Assembly (NCBI GenBank): GCA_964509195.1
Contig: CAZDWJ010000010.1
Span: 52,921 to 116,920 of the forward strand
Direction: 5' to 3'
DNA from: UBA4802 sp964509195
Lineage (GTDB): Bacteria > Spirochaetota > UBA4802 > UB4802
Length of the DNA stretch: 64,000 bases
Part shown: piece by piece, positions 34,790 to 44,572 of the stretch
How positions within the stretch are numbered: position 1 is the first letter of the stretch
How the letters are laid out: every line of letters begins with the position of its first letter
Program-made: the position numbers and the translations under genes
The notes under the pieces: generated by a model
What the model saw: only the letters and a program-made list of their open reading frames with translations
Databases searched by the model: none
Told to the model about the DNA's origin: nothing

Positions 34790-35786
34790 CAAAGCTCAAT
34801 ACCTTCACCTGTTTTTTATTGCACATCACATATACACGTGCATTGCCTGTACGGTGGAACACGCAATCAATGGTATTGCCCGGCTTTAACTTCTGTGAGT
34901 AGCAGAGCCTCTTTGATACATATATTTCGTAAAGGCCTTCATCTTCATCATTGGGTACTGTGTATTTGAGGCGTTCATAGGCGTAATATGGCTTGTCCTT
35001 CATTTCATAATAATATACCTGTAAGGTTACTGTTTGCCCTTGGGCAATAGGCTGTCCTTCCTGTGGAGTAACTTGTGCAATAATACCGCTCTGAGCAATA
35101 TCATTAGTAGGCGCTACTGTGAACGCAACAGATACCTTTTTTGACATCAGAAGAGGAAAACACAGATCAACAGATTGGCCTATAACTTTTGGCATCACAG
35201 GTTGTGTTGCACTTCCACTTGATACAAGAAGGTTGACTTTGCGGTCCAAAAAAATCTTTTCGCCTGATTTTGGGCTCTGGTCGATAACAACATTGTCAGC
35301 GGTTTTTTCAGAAGGTATGTACGAAATGACTCCAACACGCAAGGAGATGGTTTTATCATACAGGTGTAGATTCTTAAGCTTATTGAGTGCAAAGGGCAAT
35401 TCCATGCCTACAACGCTTGGCATATCAATGGTCAGATTGCTGCGGCTTACTAAAAGGCGTATGGTGCTATTTTCAGAAACTATCTCCCCTGGATCAGGGT
35501 ATTGCCGTAAAATAATATCATTGTCAATATCGTGGACATCGTAGAATTTAAGCTGCGGTTTTAGTCCCTTACGAATAAGGCTGTTGTGGACGTCAGCGTA
35601 ACGCTTACCAACTACATCGGGAATTTTTACTTCTTTATCAGGTTTGGTCAGCACCACAACAATGATAGCAGATATTATCAGATATAAAGAGATAGCAATA
35701 AAGATAATAAATGCAATCCTGCTGTATGGATGCGTTAGCCAGCCTTTTGACTTTTCAATGATATCTTTGAGTGAATACTTTGGCAT
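34770..35786 (-). CDS. PASTA-domain membrane protein without kinase domain
   Basis: The 338-residue protein has a short cytoplasmic start, one transmembrane helix (about residues 25-48) and three PASTA repeats (about 55-115, 120-195 and 197-260), each with V-x-G-x-x-x-x-x-A/C and a Q-x-P-x-x-G turn. A ~75-residue tail follows. PASTA domains bind peptidoglycan fragments or beta-lactams, and usually sit on Ser/Thr kinases or penicillin-binding proteins; here no kinase is attached. AAGGA lies 7 bases before ATG 35786. It is coupled to rpe, a pairing I recall in other spirochaetes. Confidence 0.85.
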   Translation of the reverse strand: MPKYSLKDIIEKSKGWLTHPYSRIAFIIFIAISLYLIISAIIVVVLTKPDKEVKIPDVVGKRYADVHNSLIRKGLKPQLKFYDVHDIDNDIILRQYPDPGEIVSENSTIRLLVSRSNLTIDMPSVVGMELPFALNKLKNLHLYDKTISLRVGVISYIPSEKTADNVVIDQSPKSGEKIFLDRKVNLLVSSGSATQPVMPKVIGQSVDLCFPLLMSKKVSVAFTVAPTNDIAQSGIIAQVTPQEGQPIAQGQTVTLQVYYYEMKDKPYYAYERLKYTVPNDEDEGLYEIYVSKRLCYSQKLKPGNTIDCVFHRTGNARVYVMCNKKQVKVLSFDVEEFD

Positions 35787-36156
35787 TGCTTTTTCCTTCT
35801 TTACGTGAGCAAAGTGTAATATACAGTAGTATCATTATAATGAAATTTGAACACAAGCAAAATTTGTATTTTGCGTCAAGAATTATTTTTTTATAGTTAC
35901 TTTATTGCCATTACCTCTCTGTATAGATATTTTTAGCTGTGATATATTCTAAAGTCTTTGTGTCCCTTTTTTCAAAGAATGTAATTAATTCCTTATACAA
36001 ATTCAGTGAATGTAATTGCATGATTATTATTGGCAAAACAAATTCTAAATTTAAGAATATAATTCACGTTCTAATCCTAAATGCAAATCTATGAACAATA
36101 TGCAAAATAGTCTAACTCCGCAGCCAAAGGTGGAGTATATGCTGAATTATGTATAA
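35787..36156. other. Intergenic region upstream of the PASTA gene
   Basis: About 370 AT-rich bases. On the reverse strand a perfect TATAAT (35839-35834) lies 47 bases before the PASTA ATG without a good -35. A hairpin with arms GCAAAAT (35857-35863) and ATTTTGC (35868-35874) sits just upstream of it. No gene seen. Confidence 0.35.
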
Positions 36157-36417
36157 AATCCTTTCATTTTGATGCATTGGAGTAATGGTAACTTTATAAT
36201 CCAGCCGCAGTTTGACGCTACATATTCTTTTAATGAATGTGTAGTAGTGGTTGGCTTAAACGACAAATGGGGTTATATTAAAAATCCATTAACAGTACAG
36301 CTTTCCATGATAACTCTTGTAAAATGTAAAATTATTAACAGTAACGCTGGTGATATTACAAGGGGTATGAAAGTATATAAATATACAGGTGGAAAAAAAA
36401 GAAGAGGTAAGAAGTAA
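36157..36417 (+). pseudogene. WG-repeat protein remnant
   Basis: The frame encodes one clear WG repeat (F-I-I-Q-P-Q-F-D-A-T-Y-S-F, then V-V-G-L-N-D-K-W-G-Y-I) followed by about 50 residues ending in a basic G-K-K-R-R-G-K-K tail. WG-repeat proteins normally carry many tandem copies and a signal sequence; here a TAA at 36154-36156 blocks the frame upstream, and the only starts (TTG 36169, ATG 36172) lie inside the repeat with no Shine-Dalgarno. I read it as the 3' end of a decayed gene. A short expressed 80-residue protein cannot be excluded. Confidence 0.45.
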
Positions 36418-36468
36418 TAACAATATATGTAGTAAAAATATTTTTTTCGGTTATGCGATAGTTACTGT

Positions 36469-36675
36469 CTATTTAAACAAACGCAGGAATATATTCAGTA
36501 CTATAGTGAGAATAATACTGATGATAAGCATTGTCATAAATGGGAAATACACTGTTACGTTACCTTTATTGAAAGTAAAGTCACCAGGTAACTTTAACAA
36601 AAATTTAGGAAATAGTTGCCACAGGATGCCAATGATAATTAAAAAGATGCCCACTGTTATTAAAATACGTCCCAT
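36469..36675 (-). CDS. DUF2905 small membrane protein
   Basis: A 68-residue protein with two hydrophobic helices flanking the conserved L-P-G-D-F-x-F-N-K-G-N-V-T-V-Y-F-P turn, the hallmark of DUF2905. Start ATG 36675 is chosen for AGGAG 8 bases upstream; an in-frame GTG at 36690 overlaps that site. Function of the family is unknown. A copy of the GTAACTATCGC variant lies 4 bases past its stop codon. Confidence 0.82.
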   Translation of the reverse strand: MGRILITVGIFLIIIGILWQLFPKFLLKLPGDFTFNKGNVTVYFPFMTMLIISIILTIVLNIFLRLFK

Positions 36676-37021
36676 TTTAAACTCCTGCACAAATTAAAAT
36701 TTTATCAGCGTTATTTCCGGGTTTAAGCCAGAATCTTTTCTCTTATCTAAAGATCCTGAATCGGATTACGGATGACTCATTAAGTAAAAATCCTGAAACC
36801 AATCTTTAAAATTAATTAAAAACAATGTTCAGGGTGTAACGTATTGCAATATTTTCATTGGTCAACTGATAATCTTGCACAATTTTATTTACTATTCAAA
36901 TTGACTTGCAGTGCCATGTAAATGTAAAGAGCTATCGCTTATAAAATACTATAACAGTTTATTGTTGACAACGTGTTTTTTGTATAGTAGGATTTGGTAT
37001 TATAAGGAAATTGGGATTAAT
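36676..37021. other. Intergenic region upstream of the hybrid kinase
   Basis: About 346 AT-rich bases between divergent genes, with a copy of GAGCTATCGC at 36929-36938. The kinase reading frame is open from 36911 through it, but that stretch has no ribosome-binding site and poor domain sense. No promoter stands out. Confidence 0.4.
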
Positions 37022-38884
37022 ATGGAATATTCATTTGAACAATATTCTAATTTACATGAGCTAATTGATAATCTTCCGGATATAGTGTTATCTGTTGATT
37101 ATCCTTCTGGTATTATACGGTATGCCAATTTACATGCAATTGAAAGATTAGGACTTGCTGTAACAAAAGTTAAAACATTACGTGACCTTTCGTATTTTCT
37201 CCTGCCGCGGTACAGGAAAAAATATTTACAGCTGTGGCGTGATATAAAAGACGGCATTCTGGTGCCTTCATTTACCTATGAGGTGAAAACACTGGATGAT
37301 GCTATTATATGGGTTGAGCAAAAAAATATCTATATTAAACACGATAATACGGTTATACGTATCCATGCAGTAATACGCGATATAACCGAGCGCAAACGAT
37401 TAGAAGAAGAAATGCTGCAGGCGTTTTATTTTTCTGAAAATTTATTTTTGCATTCCCCATATATTATTCTTCTTTATGATACATATGGATACATAAAGCG
37501 GCAAAACATGACGTTCAGGGCAATATCAGAACATGTTGATAATATGATCCCCGATTATAATGTATGGAAAGATAAACAGATACAGAAGCATGGCATAGAC
37601 CTTATTTTTAAAGAAGTTTTGCGCGGGCGCATAATGGATGTGCCGCGTTTTCCATACACTGTGAAAATTAATGGAGAAGATGTTACATTCTATTTTTCCG
37701 GGAAAGCTTTCCCCTACATGCGCTCTTCTCGTGAACCTGAAGGGTTTGTTGTGATGTTAGAGGATGTTTCGGCCAAACATAAACGGGAACAGGAAACACT
37801 GGAAACAAAGCGGCTTGAAAGTGTAGGGCGGCTTGCACGTGGTATTGCGCATGAATTTAATAATATCCTTGCAGGTCTATCAGGATTTGCTGAGATACTC
37901 TTACGCAAGCTGCCACAGAACGATCCCAACAGATATTTTGCAACCAGAATATTTGAAGCAGCAAGCAAAGCAGCAACACTTACCAATCAATTGTTGGGTT
38001 TTGCACGCGGGCAGCTCTATAATCCTTCGTATCTGGATATTCGGGCTCCTATAATGTATGCGATAGGTGCCACGCCCAATCTGCATAACAGGATTACTAT
38101 AAAAAAAGAATTTGAGGAATCAGAATATAAAGTTTATGGTGATGTGAATCAGCTGCGGCAGGTGTTTATTGAGATTCTCCGGAATGCAGCAGAAGCAATT
38201 GGAGCAGAAGGCGAAATTAAAATAAAGGTACAGTACATAAGCAATGAATATCTGCCGGCAGAGATCAGGAAAAAATATGTGAAATGTGTTCAGGTTGATA
38301 TTACTGATTCAGGGCCTGGCATAGATGACGCAATACTATCCAGGGTGTTTGAACCTTATTTTACCACAAAAGATCAGTTGAAGCACACTGGCATGGGACT
38401 TGCTATTGCCTTTGGCCACGTTAAAAATCATGAAGGACACATTACTATTTCAAACGCAGAAAAAGGAACAAAAGTATCAGTATTGCTGCCTGCAATAAAA
38501 GAGCCAGATCTTGTCATATTGAAGCAACCGCGTTATCAGAGAATACTTGTAGTTGATGACAACAATGAAACATGCCTGTTGCTACGTTCATATTTTGAGG
38601 ACCGTGGTGCTTTTGTTACTGTGTCAAATAATGGATTAAGTGCGGTGGAAATGATACAGAATGCCCCAAATCGTTTTGACTGCATATTCCTTGACCTTAT
38701 TCTGCCGGATATTAATGGCAAGGATGTATTGAACAGGATAAGGAATTTTAATGCTAAGGTTCCTGTGTTTATTATGAGCGGGTATGACATGTCATCTTTT
38801 ATCAGTGAACACAGCAACGACCAGAGCCTTTTCTTTTTAATGAAGCCGTTTAACTTGGAAGATCTAGATGTGTTATTGAAATAG
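37022..38884 (+). CDS. Hybrid sensor histidine kinase (PAS-PAS-HisKA-HATPase-REC)
   Basis: About 620 residues from ATG 37022, preceded by a GGAAATTGGGA-like site. Two PAS domains come first (about 1-125 and 135-255), the first ending in the D-I-T-E-R-K-R-L-E-E-E signature. A HisKA helix follows with His277 (A-H-E-F-N-N-I-L), then HATPase N, G1 (D-S-G-P-G-I) and G2 (H-T-G-M-G-L-A-I) boxes, and a C-terminal receiver with phospho-acceptor Asp558 (F-L-D-L-I-L-P-D) and a conserved K-P. There is no membrane helix, so it is cytoplasmic. It converges on the sigma-54 activator gene, a likely but unproven partner. Confidence 0.88.
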   Translation: MEYSFEQYSNLHELIDNLPDIVLSVDYPSGIIRYANLHAIERLGLAVTKVKTLRDLSYFLLPRYRKKYLQLWRDIKDGILVPSFTYEVKTLDDAIIWVEQKNIYIKHDNTVIRIHAVIRDITERKRLEEEMLQAFYFSENLFLHSPYIILLYDTYGYIKRQNMTFRAISEHVDNMIPDYNVWKDKQIQKHGIDLIFKEVLRGRIMDVPRFPYTVKINGEDVTFYFSGKAFPYMRSSREPEGFVVMLEDVSAKHKREQETLETKRLESVGRLARGIAHEFNNILAGLSGFAEILLRKLPQNDPNRYFATRIFEAASKAATLTNQLLGFARGQLYNPSYLDIRAPIMYAIGATPNLHNRITIKKEFEESEYKVYGDVNQLRQVFIEILRNAAEAIGAEGEIKIKVQYISNEYLPAEIRKKYVKCVQVDITDSGPGIDDAILSRVFEPYFTTKDQLKHTGMGLAIAFGHVKNHEGHITISNAEKGTKVSVLLPAIKEPDLVILKQPRYQRILVVDDNNETCLLLRSYFEDRGAFVTVSNNGLSAVEMIQNAPNRFDCIFLDLILPDINGKDVLNRIRNFNAKVPVFIMSGYDMSSFISEHSNDQSLFFLMKPFNLEDLDVLLK

Positions 38885-38887
38885 TTA

Positions 38888-39895
38888 TTACTGTAGTGCG
38901 TATTTTTTTAGTTTTTCATACAGAACACTACGGCTTATACCAAGCATCTTTGCTGCTTTTGATTTATTATTGTGAGCAAGTGACAGAACGTATTGAATAT
39001 GTTTTTTTTCAAATTCTTCCAGTGCTTTAAAAAGGTTAAGGGGCGATAGCTCATTGGATGAGCTTTCTCTGTATTCAGGCAATACCTGCAAAAAAGTATC
39101 TTTTGTAAGTATGGTATTGTCCGCAACTACAATTGCATGTTCAATAACGTTCTGTAATTCGCGAACGTTACCTTTCCATTCTCTTTTTGTAAGTAGTTCT
39201 AATGCATCATCACTTATGCCTGTAATGTGTTTATGCAGGTCAGATACCGTGATTGTGATGAAATGCTGGGCCAGAAGTGGGATGTCATCACGGCGATCCC
39301 GCAGAGGCGGAATGTGAAGCTCAATAGCAGATAGCCGGTAGTATAGATCCTCTCTGAAATTTCCCTGAGCAATTTCTTCTTCTACATTAATGTTTGTTGC
39401 ACTTATTATGCGCACATCTACTTTTACAATTTTACTTGATCCTACCGGTTTAATTTCTCGTTCCTGTAAAAAGCGAAGAAGTTTGCTTTGAATATGTGGT
39501 TTAAGATTGCCAATCTCATCCAGAAAAATAGTCCCGCCATGGGCCTCTTCAAAAAGCCCCTTTTTGTTTTTATCTGCACCCGTAAATGCGCCTTTGATAT
39601 GGCCAAATAGTTCTGATTCTATGATTGTTTCGGTTAGTGTGCTACAGTCAACCGGTATAAACTGACTGTCTTTTCTCTGGCTTTCTTCATGAATTGCGCG
39701 GGCTATAAGTTCTTTGCCGGTTCCGCTTTCGCCTAATATCATTACCGTAGCTTTTGAGCTTGCAATCTGTTTAATTTTGCTTTTGAGTGATGCAATAGCT
39801 TTATTGTTGCCAACTATCCTATTAATCCCGGTTCTTTCCTGTGGCAGTGTGCTTGTGATTTCTATTGATCGTGATGTTGTACTAATGCCCTGCAT
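38888..39895 (-). CDS. Sigma-54 enhancer-binding protein lacking a receiver domain
   Basis: The 335-residue protein is an AAA+ sigma-54 activator: Walker A G-E-S-G-T-G-K-E (residues 55-62), the sigma-54 contact loop G-A-F-T-G-A (102-107), Walker B G-G-T-I-F-L-D-E-I, arginine finger region F-R-E-D-L-Y-Y-R-L, and a Fis-type helix-turn-helix at the end (K-A-A-K-M-L-G-I-S-R-S-V-L-Y). Only about 25 unstructured residues precede the AAA+ core, so it lacks its own input domain and may be constitutive or controlled by a partner, as PspF is. The hybrid kinase ends 3 bases away. Confidence 0.9.
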   Translation of the reverse strand: MQGISTTSRSIEITSTLPQERTGINRIVGNNKAIASLKSKIKQIASSKATVMILGESGTGKELIARAIHEESQRKDSQFIPVDCSTLTETIIESELFGHIKGAFTGADKNKKGLFEEAHGGTIFLDEIGNLKPHIQSKLLRFLQEREIKPVGSSKIVKVDVRIISATNINVEEEIAQGNFREDLYYRLSAIELHIPPLRDRRDDIPLLAQHFITITVSDLHKHITGISDDALELLTKREWKGNVRELQNVIEHAIVVADNTILTKDTFLQVLPEYRESSSNELSPLNLFKALEEFEKKHIQYVLSLAHNNKSKAAKMLGISRSVLYEKLKKYALQ

Positions 39896-40327
39896 TGTAT
39901 CTAGCTGTAAGTTTTTATTTTGTTTCTATACAATCATAAAACGCTGTTTCATCGTACCATTTTTATGTCACTATGCTTTCATTTTATGTTGTGTATTTGT
40001 AATGTTATAACTTTTTAACAAGTAACCGTACTGACAATTTATGCAACCCTATAGATTTAAAGCAATTAAAAATATACAAAAAACTAAAAATCACATTATC
40101 GCTCTTTCTTAAATATAAGGAAATGTAGACTATAAAACCATTATTTACAATAAATAGTATTTATACAATCATTTTTTTAAATTATGTTTGACCACAGCAT
40201 AGTTATTTGTAACTATAATTCAGAATTTTTTAAAAATTACGTAATGAATGCCAATCGTTTTTATGACTATTTGTAATTAATATTTGCTTAAAAATTATTT
40301 AAACAAGTATACAGTGAAAAACAAACA
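39896..40327. other. Intergenic region upstream of the SbcD-like gene
   Basis: About 430 very AT-rich bases between divergent genes. I see no RNA gene, no clear promoter pair and no ribosome-binding site that decides a start. Nothing else noted. Confidence 0.35.
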
Positions 40328-41389
40328 ATGATTTCAATTTTGTTGATGTCTGACATTCATTTTGGTACAGATAAGATGCTGCCATATATTGATGATAGCG
40401 TACGATTTGCTACATTTCAGAGAATCTGTATGATAGCCAGACAGCACACGATTTTTATTATTGCAGGTGATTTATTTGAAGGAGCTATCGCTCAAAATCC
40501 TTATTATAATTCCGTAAAACAACTATTACACTCATTGCTGCAGGAAGGCGTAAAAATTATCTATATACCCGGCGAAGCAGAGTTGGAAGATAGTAGCAAT
40601 AGCCAGGCTATTTATGAAATCCCTTCAACTGTAACCTTACATAACCACTCAGACAACTATTGTAATATTGCACTTGATAATGAGATTGTATATTTCTATG
40701 GCAATGGTGATGATATCCAAAATATACAGAAAGTGAGTATGGAAGGATTCCATATAGGTATCTTTCATATTGACCTTGAAGACAATAATCATACTGGTAC
40801 TAATTCTCAGGCTATTTCTGTAAAACTTTTAAAATCCATGCCATTGGACTTTTATGCGTTAGGCCATCATCATAATTTTTCCATGTATAAATACAAAAAT
40901 AAAATTATTGGGGCATATCCCGGCAGCCCTGAAGCGGTAACAGTTGACGAAACAGGTGACAGATATGTTCTTTCAATAACTGTAATGAACAATGAAATTC
41001 ATCAGATTAAACGCATCACAGTAAATTCATTACGTATAGAATCGCTTGCTATACAATGCGATACTATCAAATTGTTTGATGAGCTTAAAGGACTGCTAAA
41101 ACCGTATAATAAACCCTCTGTTGTATTGTACTGCACACTGAAAGGTATCCGTTCTTTTGACAGTAGTCATATTCTATCGATATGTGACAGATGTGTCGGC
41201 GTGGTTTTACAGGATGATTCAAAGCCATCGGGTGAATTTATATGCGCACTATATAAAGATGAGAAAACACTTAAAGGATATTTTTTTACTGAATTGCAGA
41301 AAAACTTTCACAATATTGATGGTGATGTAATGCTGGAAATTATCAATGATATTGAAAATACATGCGCAACTTTTAAAGGTGATCTGTGA
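40328..41389 (+). CDS. SbcD/YhaO-like metallophosphoesterase
   Basis: A 353-residue calcineurin-like phosphoesterase with D-I-H near residue 9 (L-M-S-D-I-H-F-G), G-D-L-F-E, a P-G-E-A-E block in place of the usual GNH-D, and Y-A-L-G-H-H-H-N-F followed by Y-P-G-S-P-E. The G-H-H-H and Y-P-G-S patterns are typical of the SbcD/Mre11 group. The GNH motif is degenerate, so nuclease activity needs checking. It overlaps the next gene (GTGA), an SbcC-like ATPase, so the two should form a nuclease-ATPase complex acting on DNA ends. Confidence 0.82.
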   Translation: MISILLMSDIHFGTDKMLPYIDDSVRFATFQRICMIARQHTIFIIAGDLFEGAIAQNPYYNSVKQLLHSLLQEGVKIIYIPGEAELEDSSNSQAIYEIPSTVTLHNHSDNYCNIALDNEIVYFYGNGDDIQNIQKVSMEGFHIGIFHIDLEDNNHTGTNSQAISVKLLKSMPLDFYALGHHHNFSMYKYKNKIIGAYPGSPEAVTVDETGDRYVLSITVMNNEIHQIKRITVNSLRIESLAIQCDTIKLFDELKGLLKPYNKPSVVLYCTLKGIRSFDSSHILSICDRCVGVVLQDDSKPSGEFICALYKDEKTLKGYFFTELQKNFHNIDGDVMLEIINDIENTCATFKGDL

Positions 41390-43479
41390 AGTTAGTACGG
41401 AGTATAGTATCAAAGATTGGTTTTGCAGAACGCAAGCAAACAGATTTTAATGATGGGATCCATTTTATCTTTGGTAAAAATAATTCTGGCAAGACACTTA
41501 TTTCAAAAAGCTTTATTGATACAATCTATCCGTATAAACCTTCTATGATTGAGGATGATGGTTGGGATACAATGTTTGCAACATTCACGCTTGAATGGGG
41601 CAACTCGACAGTTGATATTCAGAGAAAAGGCAATAAGGAAATAAAAGTTTTTGAAATTACACCCGATGGTGTTACTGCAAGGGAAGAAGCTTTCCCATTA
41701 CCTTTTGATAGCAGCAGTTTTTCAATTAATCATCTTGATAAGCTATACATATTATTTGATAAAGAAGCGTTTTCAATATTATGTTATATTCCTTCACCGC
41801 TTGATGTCCAATATTATAGCAAGGATTTTTCTTTTGGCATGAGAAAAATTCTTCTATTAGATAGCTCTATGTATTACTGTGCATTTTCAAAGTTGTTTGC
41901 TGGGAGGATGAGCAATCCAGATAATTATCAGGAACATGTTCAGTTAGAGATTCGGAATAAAATCAAACATTGTAAAACAAAGCTTGATTTGCTAGAGCTT
42001 AAAGAACAGAAGCAGAAAAAACATCGTGCAGAAGTTCAGGAGATTAATGAAAAAATTATACTATACAATCATGAAATCAAATCCTTAACCAAGAAGATTG
42101 AATGCTGTAATCGCTATGTTGATACGTTATCTGCTATTCAAAATGTCACACAACAACTAGAGGTTATCAATAAACAGATAAAAGATATTGAAGAAAAGAT
42201 CGAAATGATTGAAAAATATACAAGGCTAATAACAACTAAATATCCTCAGTTTAAAGATTTCACTACCGAAAAACGGAACAATATTCATGTAATGCAAAAC
42301 ATTTACCGGCAGATACAGTCTATTTCTGAAGAGATTGAAACTATTATCTTTAATCAGGAAAGTAAAAATCATACACTGGCGCGTAATCTGCTTATTATTA
42401 ATATTGTACTTGCGCTGGGAGTGCTGCTTGTTTTTTTAAACCCAGTAGTGGGAATAAGTTCTGTATATCGCTGGCTGATGATTGTTTTCTTAATTTTGTT
42501 CCAGATATCAAGCATAGGATATTACCTTATATATACGATTATGCATTCATTCAAAAAAATTGTTTTGCCTTTACAGCAGCAAAAGGAAGCATATCAGATT
42601 AAACTAGAAACGTTACTAAATCAGAATGATATAGTGTTAGATGGAATAACTGTTGATGAAATATATGAGTTTCTGCTGCAGTATTTTGAAGAATATAATG
42701 AATATAATGAAAAACAGATAGACCTCCTTACAATACAGAAAGAAGTTGATGACCATACACCAATGGAACTACTCGAAGAAGAAAAGAAGAAGCTTGAGGA
42801 CAATATCACGTTATTGCATAATCAGTTGCATTCTCTGGAAGAAGAAATTGGAGTGGCTATTGAATCAGCAGAGCATCTTGAGATGGTAAAAACAAATCTC
42901 CAAAATGAGCTGGATGAAAAAAAAGCATTGATAGTCACGTTACAAGCTAAACTGAATGATATACCTGAAGAGATACTTACGTTTGATGATGAAAAAAATG
43001 GCATACTACAGGAAATAGCTGATTTAGAAAAAGAGCTGAATACAATGAATAAAAAAAACCGTCTCATTAATATTATAATAACTTCGTTTGATGCTGCAAT
43101 GGAGAGATATTATAAAGATAAGTTAAGTGTGTTGATAGAAAAAATTAAGACAATGACACAGGATATTACAAAAAATAAGTTTGGGAAAATTGATGAAGAA
43201 TGTATAAAAAAAATAATTACTAATACAGTTGAAGCTTCCAATGTATCATTAAAATACTGTGTATATATCACTGCTATATGTGCTCTCTATCAATTACTCC
43301 AGCAGGAATTGCCGCATGTTCACCTGCCATTAATTATTGATGACCCATTTGTATTAATGGATGAGGACGCAATGGCTGAATTTATTGTAATGCTGCAACA
43401 ATGGGCCAGTAACAGGCAGGTAATTGTTTTTACTCACAATTCCAATATAAAAAAAATGTGTGCTGTGAGTGAATTATAA
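41386..43479 (+). CDS. SbcC/Rad50/YhaN-like ATPase with a membrane hairpin
   Basis: The 697-residue ABC-type ATPase has Walker A near the N-terminus (F-G-K-N-N-S-G-K-T, about residues 29-37), two coiled-coil arms (about 185-320 and 395-580), and Walker B near the C-terminus (L-I-I-D-D-P-F-V-L-M-D-E). Between the arms, where Rad50 and SbcC carry the zinc hook, lie two hydrophobic helices (about residues 335-395) instead of a C-x-x-C hook. The same feature occurs in Bacillus YhaN. Together with the phosphoesterase it would form a membrane-tethered Mre11-Rad50-like complex. It begins at GTG 41386, overlapping the upstream stop. Confidence 0.82.
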   Translation: MKLVRSIVSKIGFAERKQTDFNDGIHFIFGKNNSGKTLISKSFIDTIYPYKPSMIEDDGWDTMFATFTLEWGNSTVDIQRKGNKEIKVFEITPDGVTAREEAFPLPFDSSSFSINHLDKLYILFDKEAFSILCYIPSPLDVQYYSKDFSFGMRKILLLDSSMYYCAFSKLFAGRMSNPDNYQEHVQLEIRNKIKHCKTKLDLLELKEQKQKKHRAEVQEINEKIILYNHEIKSLTKKIECCNRYVDTLSAIQNVTQQLEVINKQIKDIEEKIEMIEKYTRLITTKYPQFKDFTTEKRNNIHVMQNIYRQIQSISEEIETIIFNQESKNHTLARNLLIINIVLALGVLLVFLNPVVGISSVYRWLMIVFLILFQISSIGYYLIYTIMHSFKKIVLPLQQQKEAYQIKLETLLNQNDIVLDGITVDEIYEFLLQYFEEYNEYNEKQIDLLTIQKEVDDHTPMELLEEEKKKLEDNITLLHNQLHSLEEEIGVAIESAEHLEMVKTNLQNELDEKKALIVTLQAKLNDIPEEILTFDDEKNGILQEIADLEKELNTMNKKNRLINIIITSFDAAMERYYKDKLSVLIEKIKTMTQDITKNKFGKIDEECIKKIITNTVEASNVSLKYCVYITAICALYQLLQQELPHVHLPLIIDDPFVLMDEDAMAEFIVMLQQWASNRQVIVFTHNSNIKKMCAVSEL

Positions 43480-43481
43480 CT

Positions 43482-44474
43482 ATGGATAAAAATGGGCAAT
43501 TAACATTTTATGATGATCCTTTGCTTCAGGGCATCAATGAAGCATATGTACTTATTGAGCAAGGTGAATTTACACAGGCAGTTAAAAAGATAGACAGCCT
43601 TATGACCATTAATCCTGATTATCCGGGTTTAGCTGAAAGCTACAGGGTGGCGCGTTTCTGGGAATCGCGAAAAAAAGCAGTGGAGGAACTAGCAAAGGGT
43701 AAGGAAACGGCGGATTTTTTCATGACACAGTGGGAGGAGTTTGAAAATTTTGCTCAAAGCAGGGGGCTTGTTTCTGCTACAGCGTATCAGAAAGCAATGC
43801 GCTATGTGTTTTTTACTGCTTCAGAGCACTACACCATAGCATTTAATGATAGGGAAAACCCAACTGATAATCTACAACTTTTAATGCAACTGGGGACCTG
43901 CTTCATCCGGCTTGGTGAGTATCAGCACACCATCGAAGCGCTGGAGTATGCACGGAGTGCATACAGGAGCAATGCGTGTATTTTATCGCTTCTTGCGGAA
44001 AGTTATTACCATAGTGGGGATATACCTCGGGCGCTTTTATATTTCAGGGAAGCATTTTTGCTTAACCCGTCTGAGATTGATATACAGATACTATCGGCCA
44101 AACCTATTATTGAGGCAATTGATCTTGTAGGGCAGCATAAACCTGAGTGCACTGATGTGCGGGAATGGGTTCCGGTTATGGCGCATATCCACGATATTTT
44201 TTATGTTAAGCGAAAGCTCAATTCATCGCAGCTTGAAACAATAAAAAAGGATATTGTAAAATTAGAAGCAAGTTTTCAGACACTGGATAAAGAAAAAATA
44301 GCTCAGTCAAATGTGGTGCCACGACTTATAAACCGGTACTTGTGGATGCTGGATTATTTTGAGTTTCAGCAGTATGATCAGAAAAGCCTGTTTGACATCC
44401 GCGATCGCCTGCTAACAATCGATAAAGAACTTTTTGAAAGCTACTTCCAGAAAAAGACTTTTTCAAAACCATAA
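43482..44474 (+). CDS. TPR-like protein
   Basis: A 330-residue soluble protein with at least three TPR-like helical pairs: residues ~18-50 (A-Y-V-L-I-E-Q-G-E-F-T-Q-A-V) and ~125-205 (L-G-E-Y-Q-H-T-I-E-A-L-E-Y-A, then Y-H-S-G-D-I-P-R-A-L-L-Y-F). The rest is helical without motif. It starts 2 bases after the SbcC-like gene, so all three genes look like one unit. Spirochaete genomes encode many such proteins; a role with the nuclease complex is only suggested by position. Confidence 0.65.
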   Translation: MDKNGQLTFYDDPLLQGINEAYVLIEQGEFTQAVKKIDSLMTINPDYPGLAESYRVARFWESRKKAVEELAKGKETADFFMTQWEEFENFAQSRGLVSATAYQKAMRYVFFTASEHYTIAFNDRENPTDNLQLLMQLGTCFIRLGEYQHTIEALEYARSAYRSNACILSLLAESYYHSGDIPRALLYFREAFLLNPSEIDIQILSAKPIIEAIDLVGQHKPECTDVREWVPVMAHIHDIFYVKRKLNSSQLETIKKDIVKLEASFQTLDKEKIAQSNVVPRLINRYLWMLDYFEFQQYDQKSLFDIRDRLLTIDKELFESYFQKKTFSKP

Positions 44475-44495
44475 ATAAACAAATGAAAAAATTCA

Positions 44496-44524
44496 TTGAC
44501 ACTATATTTGGCGCTCAATAATAA
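44496..44524 (+). promoter_or_regulatory. Candidate sigma-70 promoter of valS
   Basis: A perfect TTGACA (44496-44501) and TAATAA (44519-44524) are separated by 17 bases. The -10 ends 48 bases before the valS ATG. No T-box leader fits into the short distance. Confidence 0.6.
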
Positions 44525-44572
44525 CAACATATCTATTTTTCAAATTGCGTGAATAACAACAGGTGGTATGGT

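Noticed and set aside
36911..37021. 37-residue N-terminal extension of the hybrid kinase
   Set aside because: No ribosome-binding site, contains a motif copy, and the PAS domain begins after ATG 37022.
34..40058. Shared 11-mer CCCTATAGATT near 34 and 40048
   Set aside because: Chance level for this window size, no extended similarity.
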